Translations under genes and position numbers: made by a program
In this document: positions 8,467 through 17,772 of the stretch, piece by piece
Position numbering within the stretch: position 1 is the first letter of the stretch
How the letters are laid out: every line of letters begins with the position of its first letter
Notes under the pieces: generated by a model
Told to the model about the DNA's origin: nothing
Seen by the model: only the letters and a program-made list of their open reading frames with translations
The model's database searches: none
Assembly: GCF_002008345.1 (NCBI RefSeq)
Contig: NZ_MRAE01000002.1
Span: 98,833 to 162,832 of the forward strand
Length of the DNA: 64,000 nucleotides
Source: Clostridium tepidum
GTDB lineage: Bacteria; Bacillota; Clostridia; Clostridiales; Clostridiaceae
Reading direction: 5' to 3'

Positions 8467-10839
8467 TTAAAGATTGCATGTATAATCTACTATAACTAAT
8501 TCTTCAGGTCTATTATGATTATTAATAATAAACTCTTTAATTTCTTGCATAAAGGCATATGAAGCTATAACATAAACATTATTATTAAGTAATTTTGATT
8601 GATAAAAAGAAATAATTTCAATTCCTTCAATTTTACTGCCCCATAGCTTTTCATCTCTATCGATAATATTAATTATCTTAATATTACATGTTAGTAATAT
8701 CTTAACCAAACTATGTCCCATCTGCCCTGCACCATATACAACACATTCTGTAATTTTATTAAGTATTAAATATTCGGCAATGTTAGACATAGATTTTATA
8801 GTATTATTTTTCGACCCTTTAAATAGTTGTATTGCCATATAATTAGGATATACTCTTTCAACAACTCCCGAAGGCCATATGTTTGATTTTTCTTTATTGC
8901 TTTTCAAATAATTCTGTGGGCCTATTTTTTTTACCTTATTTTCCTCCTCTGTTGTACATAGTTTATTTAAATCTTTATAATAAAAATCATTTTCTGAATA
9001 TAAATCTCCCAGATATTTCGCTTCGATTGCTGTTGGATATTTCATAAATCTTTCAATTAACCAAATTACCCTTCTAGTGTCCGACATAATTTTATCCCTT
9101 AACCAAGGTTTATTACTTAAAAAATCAAGATAAGAATTATAAAAATCCATAATACCTAATTGGCATATTTCTCTTTCTTTTTCATTATATCTCTCAATAT
9201 TAAGCTCATCAATCACTGGGATTATTTGATTATTTTCTTTTATTTCATATCTTAATACACTTCCAAGACTATTAGACATAAAAGCCTCAATAAACAGAGG
9301 AGTGAAAAAAATTCCATTAAAGAAATCCTCATTATCTTTATATTTAATAAAAGCTCTAACATCAATCCCCTCTAGGACTCTATTTAACAACAAAATATGT
9401 CCAATTAATATTAAATGAGTTGCTTTTATCTCTTTTCCTTCCATATTAAAAGCTTTCTCAATTGAATTAATCACTGTTCCATTATATCCAATATCAATGG
9501 TCATAAATGGTTTAGAAATGTCAATTTCTTGTTCAAGATATGATATAAGCAATTTACGACTCTCTTGTATTTTTTTATTTATATTTGAACTAACATCTTC
9601 AGCTAGAAGGTAGTTAATTATTTCATCATATATTGTTAATCCTGGATTTTTATTAGATGGAATATCTTTAGTATTTAACAATCCATAATCACCAAATTCT
9701 TTAAAAGGATTTATTACTTCCATACCAAATCTACTAAAAAAACTTTTAACTGTCAATTGACTACTATACAAATATGATTCAATAACCTTTTTATTTATTT
9801 CCGGTAGGGAAGCTAAAAAAGTTGACTTTCTTGAAGCATATATTGACTTAATATTTATATTGGATGACTTTGTTTTTTTATAATATTCATTTAGCATCTT
9901 TTCAAAAATGTAGCCATCTCGCATTATTGGATGAATGTTTTTAATTCCACTATCCTCAACTATTGAGACTACATAGTCAATAAATATACTAAAAATAGGT
10001 CCTAATACTGTTGCACCAAAATCATATAAGAAGTTATCTTTCTCATTTGAATACTTTCTATTTAAACTTTTTTGTTTCCTTAATGCTAACAATTCACCAA
10101 TACATAAGTTATCTCTTAAAAGTTCCATTTCATATTTTAAACTATTTATTCTATCTAAAGCATAATGAATTGAGTTTATACCAAATTGCTTTGCATTTAC
10201 AAAATCTGATATATAATTATCTCCTATATGTATAACTTTATTTGCATTAATATCTTTATATTCTTTTAATAATATATTATAAAGTTCTTTTTTAGACTTA
10301 CTTGTACCCCATTCACTTGATACAATTATTTTATCAAATATATTAATATCTGCACCTGAATTTATAAGTATTTCTTCTATTTGTTTTGAGGATAAATACA
10401 TGTCTGATAATAATACAATCTTTATTTGATTAGCTTTACAATGTTTTATAAAAGAATATACATTATAATTTAAATAAATATTTTTCTTTTCAATTTCTAA
10501 TTCAAGTTCTATCATCCTATTTATTTCACAAATATTAGGTGAAAATTCTAAGTATATATCTAAAAGACTCACTTCACGGGTATTATATTTTTCTAATTTA
10601 TTTAATCGTGCCTTTAATTCTGCTCTAACCCTTAATTCTCTAAATTCCTTTGGTGATATAGTATTTCTCAATACTCCTTCCTTTAAGGCAACCTCCCCAA
10701 CTTGCTCAAATATATCAGTTGGTTTAGCTGTTGTTCTAAAAACAAGAGTATCAAATATATCACAGCTTAAAAGTTTTATTCCTTTGATATCTATTTTACT
10801 TAAGATAGTATCTCTTTCCCATAAATGTACTTCTTGCAT
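8467..10839 (-). CDS. Large HAD-superfamily protein with C-terminal Rossmann module
   Basis: 790 residues. The N-terminal HAD domain has motif I CDIFDTLVF (D27, D30), motif II LLSDMYLS and motif IV HIGDNYISDF. Such proteins, often called COG5610, occur in surface-polysaccharide loci. A middle region (about 250-650) contains TIDIGYNGT and is of unknown function. The last ~95 residues are the same Rossmann-like module found at the N-terminus of four neighbours (VVYGAGQMGH, IIDRDEKLWG, VYVIASYAF), here at the other end. GGAGGAACAAT precedes the ATG. It probably acts on a phosphorylated glycan intermediate; the substrate is unknown. Confidence 0.7.
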   Translation of the reverse strand: MQEVHLWERDTILSKIDIKGIKLLSCDIFDTLVFRTTAKPTDIFEQVGEVALKEGVLRNTISPKEFRELRVRAELKARLNKLEKYNTREVSLLDIYLEFSPNICEINRMIELELEIEKKNIYLNYNVYSFIKHCKANQIKIVLLSDMYLSSKQIEEILINSGADINIFDKIIVSSEWGTSKSKKELYNILLKEYKDINANKVIHIGDNYISDFVNAKQFGINSIHYALDRINSLKYEMELLRDNLCIGELLALRKQKSLNRKYSNEKDNFLYDFGATVLGPIFSIFIDYVVSIVEDSGIKNIHPIMRDGYIFEKMLNEYYKKTKSSNINIKSIYASRKSTFLASLPEINKKVIESYLYSSQLTVKSFFSRFGMEVINPFKEFGDYGLLNTKDIPSNKNPGLTIYDEIINYLLAEDVSSNINKKIQESRKLLISYLEQEIDISKPFMTIDIGYNGTVINSIEKAFNMEGKEIKATHLILIGHILLLNRVLEGIDVRAFIKYKDNEDFFNGIFFTPLFIEAFMSNSLGSVLRYEIKENNQIIPVIDELNIERYNEKEREICQLGIMDFYNSYLDFLSNKPWLRDKIMSDTRRVIWLIERFMKYPTAIEAKYLGDLYSENDFYYKDLNKLCTTEEENKVKKIGPQNYLKSNKEKSNIWPSGVVERVYPNYMAIQLFKGSKNNTIKSMSNIAEYLILNKITECVVYGAGQMGHSLVKILLTCNIKIINIIDRDEKLWGSKIEGIEIISFYQSKLLNNNVYVIASYAFMQEIKEFIINNHNRPEELVIVDYTCNL

Positions 10840-10884
10840 ATTGTTCCTCCATTTAATATCCCTTGTTCATTTTTGTAAAAATAA

Positions 10885-12324
10885 TTATTTATTACTATCC
10901 ATATTTATTAATAATTCATCAATCATTTTCCAAACCCTAAAACTTGAGTTGTTATCAATATAATTATGAACAATACTACGTAATTCCGCTCTCTTTTGTA
11001 TATATATATCATTTCTAAATACATTATCTATTTCCCTAAAAAATTCTGACTGATTATAAACCTTAGGGCCAGGAGTCCAAAATTCATAAGGTTCAAAATT
11101 AAAACCACGATTTTTTTCATAGAATTCTTTATCTGTTGGTATAAATAACATAGGAATGTCCTTTAATAACATATCAAAATAAACGGATGAATAATCAGTA
11201 ATTAACAAATCAATATTTGCTAATACTTCGTATAAATCAATCTGCCATTCCTCAAGATCTAATTCATTAATAAATCTCACTACATCACTATATTCAATAT
11301 ATTCCTCTTCATTCAACTGATTATATTCCATATGATGCAATTTACAAATAAAAAACAAATTGTTCTCTCTTAAATAATTAACAAACTTTAGCAGATCAAA
11401 TTCGTCAAACCCAAAAATGTTATCCCACCCCCTGTTACCATTAACATTCATATCAACTTTCCAAACCCTATACGTTGGCATGTATATAATTACTTTTTTA
11501 TTTATTATTTCTTTACCAAACAAATCAATCATTAAATCTTTATTTTTTATAAATAACAAATCATTTCTAGGCATACCACAGATTTCATATTTATCAGGGG
11601 AATTTGGAAAACTTGCATTAAACAAACTACTATATAATTCTGAATATGAAACTACCTTAGTAATATTTTTCTTTTTATTTTCAGTAAACGAATTATAAAA
11701 TAAATTTGTTCTAGTCCCAATTTTTTTTAGTGGAAAACCATGCCAAAGTTCAACATTAAGTATATTTTCATCGTACAAACTGTTTAGATGTGTTGAACAA
11801 ATTAAATCAAAATTATTATCTTGTAGTATTTTCTTTATATCCTTTGGTTCATTTATTTTTATTAATTCTACATCATACTTCTTATTAATATAATCTGGAA
11901 TGTTTTTATACATAGCTAACGTATTGCTTCCAGAGTTATTCTTCTTTAATAAAGCTATCTTCTTCCTATATTTTTTATCTCTATTTTTATTTTTTTTGAC
12001 TTTTATGCTATTTAAAATAGATACATAATACTCTTTTGACTTCTTAAGATAATCCTCATATAAAACTGGTATTATTTTACTTGAATTAATACCCATATTA
12101 GTTAATTGTTCGTAAATCTGAGTACTATATTGACTTGCTATTAAAATTAAATCATATTCTAGATTTAATATATTTTCTGGATTATATACGAGTCTGCCAT
12201 TAAATATTTTATTTTGCTTGTTTTTATCATTATCGCAAAATCCAATTATTTTTACTTCATCATAGTTTAATTCTAATAATGTCTTTTCACAACAACTGCC
12301 TGTCCCAAAAATAATAATATTCAT
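10885..12324 (-). CDS. Rossmann-module plus CDP-glycerol glycerophosphotransferase
   Basis: 479 residues from the ATG at 12324, chosen because GGGAGGGG lies 9 bases upstream. Residues 1-90 are the shared module (IIFGTGSCCE, FCDNDKNKQN, DLILIASQYS). The remainder is a glycerophosphotransferase domain with LWHGFPLKKI, GMPRNDLLF and LITDYSSVYFDML. It is clearly related to, but divergent from, the protein at 7046-8452. The pair may act in sequence, one priming and one extending, as TagB and TagF do for wall teichoic acid; that split is inference. Confidence 0.85.
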   Translation of the reverse strand: MNIIIFGTGSCCEKTLLELNYDEVKIIGFCDNDKNKQNKIFNGRLVYNPENILNLEYDLILIASQYSTQIYEQLTNMGINSSKIIPVLYEDYLKKSKEYYVSILNSIKVKKNKNRDKKYRKKIALLKKNNSGSNTLAMYKNIPDYINKKYDVELIKINEPKDIKKILQDNNFDLICSTHLNSLYDENILNVELWHGFPLKKIGTRTNLFYNSFTENKKKNITKVVSYSELYSSLFNASFPNSPDKYEICGMPRNDLLFIKNKDLMIDLFGKEIINKKVIIYMPTYRVWKVDMNVNGNRGWDNIFGFDEFDLLKFVNYLRENNLFFICKLHHMEYNQLNEEEYIEYSDVVRFINELDLEEWQIDLYEVLANIDLLITDYSSVYFDMLLKDIPMLFIPTDKEFYEKNRGFNFEPYEFWTPGPKVYNQSEFFREIDNVFRNDIYIQKRAELRSIVHNYIDNNSSFRVWKMIDELLINMDSNK

Positions 12325-12346
12325 AACTTTAATCCCCTCCCTAAGG

Positions 12347-13381
12347 TTATTTAACAATAATTACACTTCCAAAACAATCAGTCAATGGTACATAACTAAC
12401 TCCTGTTTCTGTGCAAAAATCTATTACTGCCTTTTTAACTCCTGGGTACGATGGATGGTTATAATCATGTATAAGAATATACCCTCCCTTAGAAAGCCTA
12501 TTATAAAAAAAGTTTAACCCTTCATATGTGGGCTTATATAAATCTACATCAATACTAACAAATGAAAATACCTCATCCTTCATTCCAGTTACACTTTCTG
12601 GGAAATAACCTTTTTTTACAATAATATTATCTTTATTACGTATTTTACTTATAACTAAATCAATATTTTTATTTTCAAACCCACCAACTTCAACCTTTGA
12701 AAATCCTTCTCTTTTTTCAACCTCAACATCTTCTTGTACAAATCCCTCAAAAGTGTCAAATAAATATAATTTTCTATCTGGAAAAAGTTCACTAATAAGT
12801 TTAGAAAAATCTCCTTTATAAACTCCAAGTTCTGCAACTTCCCCCACAACATTTCTCTCTTTTATCTCTCTTGATATCAATTCTAATGTAGATATTCTAA
12901 CGTAATCAATTCCTTTAATAAAAGCATCAGGATAATTATATAACATTTTATTTCTTTCATCATCAAATACATTCATACTGCATATAGCGTAATTTTTATA
13001 GTAATACGGCAAATATATATCTTTAATAAGACTAGTATATTTCATATTATCTTCATATATTTCTTTTACTAATTTAGAAAAAGTTTTTTCTTTAGTTCTT
13101 TTATTTAATATTTTAACTATTTTATTTCTATCTACTTTCAATTTAATAAGTTGTTCTATTATTTCTTCATAATACATACTACCAATTACTATATAATCAT
13201 ATTTATATGTATTAATCTTTTGTGGATTTATCACACGAACACCATTATGTAATTCACCTTGCTTAGACACATCATTGTCTAAATAAGCAATAACATTAAC
13301 TTTATCTAAATCAATTAATTCTAATACCTTTCTAGCCCCATCTCCTGTACCAAAAATCATGATTTGTATCTTTTTATCCAT
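12347..13381 (-). CDS. Rossmann-module plus TylF/macrocin-type O-methyltransferase
   Basis: 344 residues from the ATG at 13381, preceded by GGAGGGGG. Residues 1-90 carry the shared module (MIFGTGDGAR, YLDNDVSKQG, DYIVIGSMYY). Residues 150-344 are a TylF-family S-adenosylmethionine methyltransferase: ELGVYKGDFSKLI, LFDTFEGF, a DVDLYKPTYEGL metal/substrate segment and HDYNHPSYPGVK. Family members methylate sugar hydroxyls, for example in macrolide sugars. In this setting it would O-methylate a sugar of the flagellin glycan. It is followed after 22 bases by the glycerophosphotransferase. Confidence 0.8.
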   Translation of the reverse strand: MDKKIQIMIFGTGDGARKVLELIDLDKVNVIAYLDNDVSKQGELHNGVRVINPQKINTYKYDYIVIGSMYYEEIIEQLIKLKVDRNKIVKILNKRTKEKTFSKLVKEIYEDNMKYTSLIKDIYLPYYYKNYAICSMNVFDDERNKMLYNYPDAFIKGIDYVRISTLELISREIKERNVVGEVAELGVYKGDFSKLISELFPDRKLYLFDTFEGFVQEDVEVEKREGFSKVEVGGFENKNIDLVISKIRNKDNIIVKKGYFPESVTGMKDEVFSFVSIDVDLYKPTYEGLNFFYNRLSKGGYILIHDYNHPSYPGVKKAVIDFCTETGVSYVPLTDCFGSVIIVK

Positions 13382-13422
13382 AGTAATTAGAGCCCCCTCC
13401 ATATTTAAACTAGCCTACCTAT

Positions 13423-13818
13423 TTAATATTTTAACTTTGAAAGATCTTCTTTTATTTTTGTTGTTGAAATTCCTTCTGTTCTTGGTAAATATACAACTTT
13501 ACATATATCTGATAATTCGTCAAATTTTCCTTCCCAATCTGATCCCATAACAAAAATATCAACGTTGTAATCTTTAATGTGTTTTTCTTTATCTTCCCAG
13601 CTATTTTCCTCAATTATTAAATCAACGTATTTAATAGCTTCTAATAATACTTTTCTCTCTTCAAAACTATGATATGCTTTCTTTCCTTTGATTTTGTTAA
13701 ATTCATCTGTTGACAATCCAACAATTAAATAATCTCCTAATTCTTTTGCTCTTCTTAATAAATTTATGTGACCAATATGAAGCAAATCATAAGTTCCATA
13801 AGTTATAATTATTTTCAC
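13423..13818 (-). CDS. tagD: Glycerol-3-phosphate cytidylyltransferase (TagD-like)
   Basis: About 131 residues, the usual TagD size. It has the nucleotidyltransferase motif GTYDLLHIGH near the N-terminus and RTEGISTTKIK near the end. It makes CDP-glycerol from CTP and glycerol-3-phosphate and so supplies the two glycerophosphotransferases. GTG at 13818 or TTG at 13821 can serve as start after AGGAGAG; I chose GTG. No wall teichoic acid genes are nearby, so the precursor is probably used for the island's glycan. A SigD-like promoter lies at 13925-13951. Confidence 0.85.
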   Translation of the reverse strand: MKIIITYGTYDLLHIGHINLLRRAKELGDYLIVGLSTDEFNKIKGKKAYHSFEERKVLLEAIKYVDLIIEENSWEDKEKHIKDYNVDIFVMGSDWEGKFDELSDICKVVYLPRTEGISTTKIKEDLSKLKY

Positions 13819-13924
13819 CAAAGCTCTCTCCTTCGTATTATTTAATTTAAACCTACTTCATAGATATTCCTTTTTTGAGTACCACATTTAGATACTTAAA
13901 TTTATTGTAAAATTCCTATTATAT

Positions 13925-13951
13925 TTATCGATTAAAACAGCTTTATCTTAA
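13925..13951 (-). promoter_or_regulatory. Candidate SigD promoter for the phosphoglycerol cassette
   Basis: TTAAG, 16 bases, CGATAA on the minus strand, about 105 bases before tagD. The -10 side CGATAAATATAATA is identical to the one before pseI. Confidence 0.5.
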
Positions 13952-14011
13952 TTGTAAATTGTTATTATCCACAATATTCTTTTTATACAAATTTTTATAT
14001 TATTGATTTAT

Positions 14012-15064
14012 TTAATCAATTATTTTCCACTCAATCGGTGTACCTTTTTTTACATCTATCCTTGATTTTTTTCCCAATACATCTTTAATATATTTAGTGG
14101 ACATTCCAAACCCCGGCCTTATACTCTTCACATTTTCTTCCGTGAATACATCTCCTTTTTTAATATCTTTTACCACAAACAAAGATCTTGAATGTTCCCT
14201 ACTATTTTTTTGTTTTTCTGTAAGTTCATATGTTACAGTACCCAGAGCCTTTTCCATCTCTCTAATTCCTTGTACCATAACTTTAAATTCTTCTGGTTCC
14301 ATAGAAAATTTAGCATCTGGCCCACCATCTTCTCTTTTTAAAGTAAAATGTTTTTCTACTATTTTGGCACCTAAAGCTACTGCTCCTAAAGCTACAGAAT
14401 GACCTAATGTATGATCTGATAATCCTACTACAGTATTAAAAGTTTCTTTCATATTTGGTATAGTTCTTAAATTTACCTCTTCTAATGGTGATGGGTATGC
14501 TGAAGTACATTTTAATAATGCTATTTGATTATTCCCCATTCTTTTACATGCTTTTAATGCCTCTTCTATATCTCCTAATGTTGCTATACCAGTAGAGATT
14601 ATTATAGGCTTACCCTTTGATGCTATGTACTCTATAAATGGTATATCTGTTATTTCAAAAGAGGCTATTTTGTAAACAGGAACATCCATTTCCTCTAAAA
14701 AATCAACAGCAGTTCTATCAAAAGGTGACGAAAAACATATAAGCCCTAAATCCTCTGCTATTTTTTTAAGTTTCGGCTGCCATTCCCATGGAGTGTAGGC
14801 TTTTTCATAAAGCTTATAAAGAGTTATTCCATCCCATATAGTTCCTTGTTTTATTTGAAAATACTCATTGTCACAATCTATGGTTATTGTATCAGGAGTA
14901 TAGGTTTGGAGTTTTATGGCATCTGCTCCAGATTCTTTAGCTTTTTTTATTATTTCTATTGCTCTTTCAAAACTTTGAAGATGGTTTGCTGACATTTCTG
15001 CTATAATAAAAGTTTTTTCACCCTCACCTATTTTTTGGTTTCCTATTTTAATAGAATTGTTCAT
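14012..15064 (-). CDS. pseI: Pseudaminic acid synthase
   Basis: 350 residues from the ATG at 15064, which follows GGAGG. The NeuB-type TIM barrel covers about 1-270 (FIIAEMSANHLQSF, GADAIKLQTYTPDTITIDC, CFSSPFDRTAVDFL, PVYKIASFEITDIP, GLSDHTLG). A C-terminal antifreeze-like SAF domain follows (SRSLFVVKDIKKGDV, RPGFGMSTKYI). The IDCDNEYF and GTIWDGITLY segments match the PseI branch rather than sialic or legionaminic acid synthases. The enzyme condenses 2,4-diacetamido-2,4,6-trideoxy-altrose with phosphoenolpyruvate. Confidence 0.88.
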   Translation of the reverse strand: MNNSIKIGNQKIGEGEKTFIIAEMSANHLQSFERAIEIIKKAKESGADAIKLQTYTPDTITIDCDNEYFQIKQGTIWDGITLYKLYEKAYTPWEWQPKLKKIAEDLGLICFSSPFDRTAVDFLEEMDVPVYKIASFEITDIPFIEYIASKGKPIIISTGIATLGDIEEALKACKRMGNNQIALLKCTSAYPSPLEEVNLRTIPNMKETFNTVVGLSDHTLGHSVALGAVALGAKIVEKHFTLKREDGGPDAKFSMEPEEFKVMVQGIREMEKALGTVTYELTEKQKNSREHSRSLFVVKDIKKGDVFTEENVKSIRPGFGMSTKYIKDVLGKKSRIDVKKGTPIEWKIID

Positions 15065-15107
15065 AATCTCCTCCAAAGTAATCTAAATCATCTAAAATTT
15101 ATTATAT

Positions 15108-15133
15108 TTATCGTTTAAAATATTTTTTCTTAA
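15108..15133 (-). promoter_or_regulatory. Candidate SigD promoter for pseI
   Basis: TTAAG, 15 bases, CGATAA on the minus strand, about 45 bases before the pseI start, in the short gap after pseF. Confidence 0.45.
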
Positions 15134-15146
15134 TTATATATATTTC

Positions 15147-15902
15147 TTATATCCTTTGTTGCACATTTATATTTATGTTGGCTATAGAAGGATTTTTATC
15201 TAAATACTTCACAACTTCCTTTGAAGTCACATATTGATTTTTAAAATGTTCATATATATTATTTACAAGGACAAAATCTTCTTTAGTATCTACACACAAT
15301 CTATATTGTTTATTATAAAACTCTTCTCCCTTTACATAACCTACTTTAAATATATCTCTGTGGTTATACATATATAATGTTACATGTTCAAAATAGTTTT
15401 CCTTTGTAAATCCATTTTCTTTATAGATATCATCTAAACTTTTAACTATGTTATAAGCTTTATATAAACTTTCTTTTGAAAATACTTCTACATCAAAGCC
15501 CCTTATAAAAGTATTTGGCACATCTAATCTTACATAATCAAAATTATTTATTTTAAAATAAGTTATAACATTATCCACAATAGTAGGATCTATTAAAGGA
15601 CAATCTCCTGTTACTCTTATTATTATATCTCCTCCAAATTTATCTAATGTATCTTTGTATCTTTTAAGTACATTATTTTCTTCTCCTCTAAATATTTTAA
15701 ACCCTTCTTTTGCTACTATATCTACAAGAGGTTGCTCTTTATTTTCTATTGAAGTAGCTAAAATGATTTCATCTATATATTTACTTTTATTTAATCTATT
15801 TAATGTATAAAGTATCATAGGCCTATTCATTATAGGCTTTATAACCTTTCCGCGTAATCTTTCTGACCCCATGCGAGCTTGTACTACACAAATAACTTTC
15901 AT
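15147..15902 (-). CDS. pseF: SpsF/PseF-like CMP-sugar synthetase
   Basis: 251 residues of the cytidylyltransferase family. The N-terminus has the nucleotide-binding VQARMGSERLRGKVIKP, followed by VTGDCPLIDP, the Mg-binding region. By sequence it is of the SpsF type that often replaces PseF in pse clusters. It would activate pseudaminic acid as CMP-sugar for the Maf transferase. The ribosome binding site (AGAAAGG, 12 bases from ATG) is moderate. It sits between pseI and the HAD gene on one strand. Confidence 0.75.
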   Translation of the reverse strand: MKVICVVQARMGSERLRGKVIKPIMNRPMILYTLNRLNKSKYIDEIILATSIENKEQPLVDIVAKEGFKIFRGEENNVLKRYKDTLDKFGGDIIIRVTGDCPLIDPTIVDNVITYFKINNFDYVRLDVPNTFIRGFDVEVFSKESLYKAYNIVKSLDDIYKENGFTKENYFEHVTLYMYNHRDIFKVGYVKGEEFYNKQYRLCVDTKEDFVLVNNIYEHFKNQYVTSKEVVKYLDKNPSIANININVQQRI

Positions 15903-16007
15903 AATATATTCTTACCTTTCTTAATTGTTGTCGTAAAGTTTTATATTGTTTTTTAATGAAAAGGTTTAGAAATTACTATTTTAACTATTTTCATTTACTC
16001 TTAATTT

Positions 16008-16694
16008 TCAACTCAAAAAATTCATCATTTCTTTTAAACTGTTTATTTTATTATCTGCTTCATAATCTACATCTAAAAAAGTATTCATATAATCTCCCAC
16101 TTCTCTTATTATCCTTACAGTATGCATCCCAACTTTTCTTGCACCAATAAAATCCTTATAAGGATTGTCTCCTACATATATACATTGATCTGAAGTACAG
16201 TTAAAATATTTTAACATTTCTTTATAGGCAAATTCATTTGGTTTCCAAAAATCCATACCAAAATCATCCGTAACTATTATTTTATCTACCATTTTTTCTA
16301 AACCTAATAGTTTTATTTTATTCCTCTGTACTGAAGCCTTTCCATCTGTAATAATTCCTATATTGTAGTATTTTTCTTCAATTTTATTGTTGGTTTTTAG
16401 ATAAGTTAAAATGTATTTTGCATCTTCGTATAAACTTATTTTTGGTTTTGCTTGTCTATATATTTTTACTAATTCTTTAATATCCTCTTTCATATTATAC
16501 TTTTCACAGATTATATTAAATATTTTCCCTCTACCATGCTCTTCTAATATATTTATGGTGTCTTTATATAATTGATTTTTATTCTTATTATATTTATTAG
16601 CTAAATATGTGCAAACTTCTTTAAATCCTCCATATACAAAGTCTAATTCTTTATATAAAGTATCATCCAAATCAAAAATAATTGTATTAATCAT
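16008..16694 (-). CDS. HAD-superfamily phosphatase of the glycosylation island
   Basis: 228 residues with HAD motif I FDLDDTLY (D8, D10), motif II IITDGK, and motif IV YVGDNPYKDF. It resembles YjjG/Gph-type small-molecule phosphatases. The known pseudaminic pathway needs no phosphatase, because PseI, unlike NeuB acting on ManNAc-6-phosphate, uses a free sugar. The gene may therefore act on an extra intermediate, possibly with the ATP-grasp enzyme encoded just upstream. GAGGAAATAG precedes the ATG. Confidence 0.75.
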   Translation of the reverse strand: MINTIIFDLDDTLYKELDFVYGGFKEVCTYLANKYNKNKNQLYKDTINILEEHGRGKIFNIICEKYNMKEDIKELVKIYRQAKPKISLYEDAKYILTYLKTNNKIEEKYYNIGIITDGKASVQRNKIKLLGLEKMVDKIIVTDDFGMDFWKPNEFAYKEMLKYFNCTSDQCIYVGDNPYKDFIGARKVGMHTVRIIREVGDYMNTFLDVDYEADNKINSLKEMMNFLS

Positions 16695-16731
16695 CTATTT
16701 CCTCTTCCTTATAAAATAATATCTATGTTTA

Positions 16732-17760
16732 TTATATAAATATAGCTTCATCATATCGTAACATGGATATTTCTTTAAATTCACCTATTATAGATTTTAT
16801 TTTTCTTCCCTCTACCATATATCTAAAATATTTTCCATAGTCTACTCCTGCTTCAAAAGATAGAGGTACTCCCCCTCCAAAACGTGGGTTTATTTCTATG
16901 AATTTTATTTCCTTATCTTTTGTAACTATGCATTGTATGGTTAATGGCCCTATAACTGAAGCCTCATCTTTTTCTAATTGTAGGTTATTAAAATTTTCAG
17001 TAGTAACTTTACAATATATTTTATATTCATCTATATATTGTTTCAATTTATTAACTAAATCTAATGTCTCTTTTATTATGTCTTTATGTTTTATAGTTCT
17101 ACTTTTACTTACTTCCCCTGAACGTACCTCTATCCTTTCCCTTGGAACTATGGATATTACTTCTCCTTTTAAATCACAAAGCACATCTATGGTATATTCT
17201 ACACCTTCTATAAATTCCTGTATTATAGGATTCTTTATGTAATCTTTAAAAAATTCTAACTGATTTTTATTATCGGCTTTAAAAACGCCTGCACTTCCCA
17301 TTCCATCTAAGGGTTTTAATATAAGTGGATAATTTAATTCCTCTGAATTATTCTTTAATATATTTTCTATATTATCTTTTGTATATGAAATTGGAGTGTT
17401 TATATTATTTTCTATGAAAAACTTATAGCTATTCCATTTATCATTGCATATGCTTATTAATTTTTTATGACTTAATAACAATGTAGTACCTACCTCTTTA
17501 AATTTTTCTCTATTATTGCATAAAATATTAAATTCCCTTTCATATAAAGGTATCAATAAATCTATCTCTTCTTCTTTACAAATATCTAATAAACCATCTA
17601 CATAATTTGTATCTGTATATTTAGGTATTTTATAAAATTTATTTACAAAACATATAGATGGAGCCAACTCTTCTGCATCTGTCCCTATTATTTCTCCATG
17701 TTTTTTTAAATATTTTATAAGTTGAACTCTTTTTCCTATAGCCGTTAAAAGTATCTTCAT
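16732..17760 (-). CDS. ATP-grasp ligase, carbamoyl-phosphate-synthase-like
   Basis: 342 residues. The N-terminal ~110 are a Rossmann-like pre-ATP-grasp domain (LLTAIGKRVQLIKYL, IIGTDAEELAPS). The ATP-grasp core follows: NYPLILKPLDGMGSAGV, the IQEFIEGVEYTIDVL hinge and FIEINPRFGGG for Mg and phosphate. The enzyme should form an acyl-phosphate and join an amino or carboxyl compound. Such genes occur in flagellin and capsule sugar loci, and amino-acid-substituted nonulosonates are known from clostridial flagellins, but the substrate here is unknown. It lies 12 bases after pseB. Confidence 0.75.
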   Translation of the reverse strand: MKILLTAIGKRVQLIKYLKKHGEIIGTDAEELAPSICFVNKFYKIPKYTDTNYVDGLLDICKEEEIDLLIPLYEREFNILCNNREKFKEVGTTLLLSHKKLISICNDKWNSYKFFIENNINTPISYTKDNIENILKNNSEELNYPLILKPLDGMGSAGVFKADNKNQLEFFKDYIKNPIIQEFIEGVEYTIDVLCDLKGEVISIVPRERIEVRSGEVSKSRTIKHKDIIKETLDLVNKLKQYIDEYKIYCKVTTENFNNLQLEKDEASVIGPLTIQCIVTKDKEIKFIEINPRFGGGVPLSFEAGVDYGKYFRYMVEGRKIKSIIGEFKEISMLRYDEAIFI

Positions 17761-17772
17761 ATATATCTGCTC

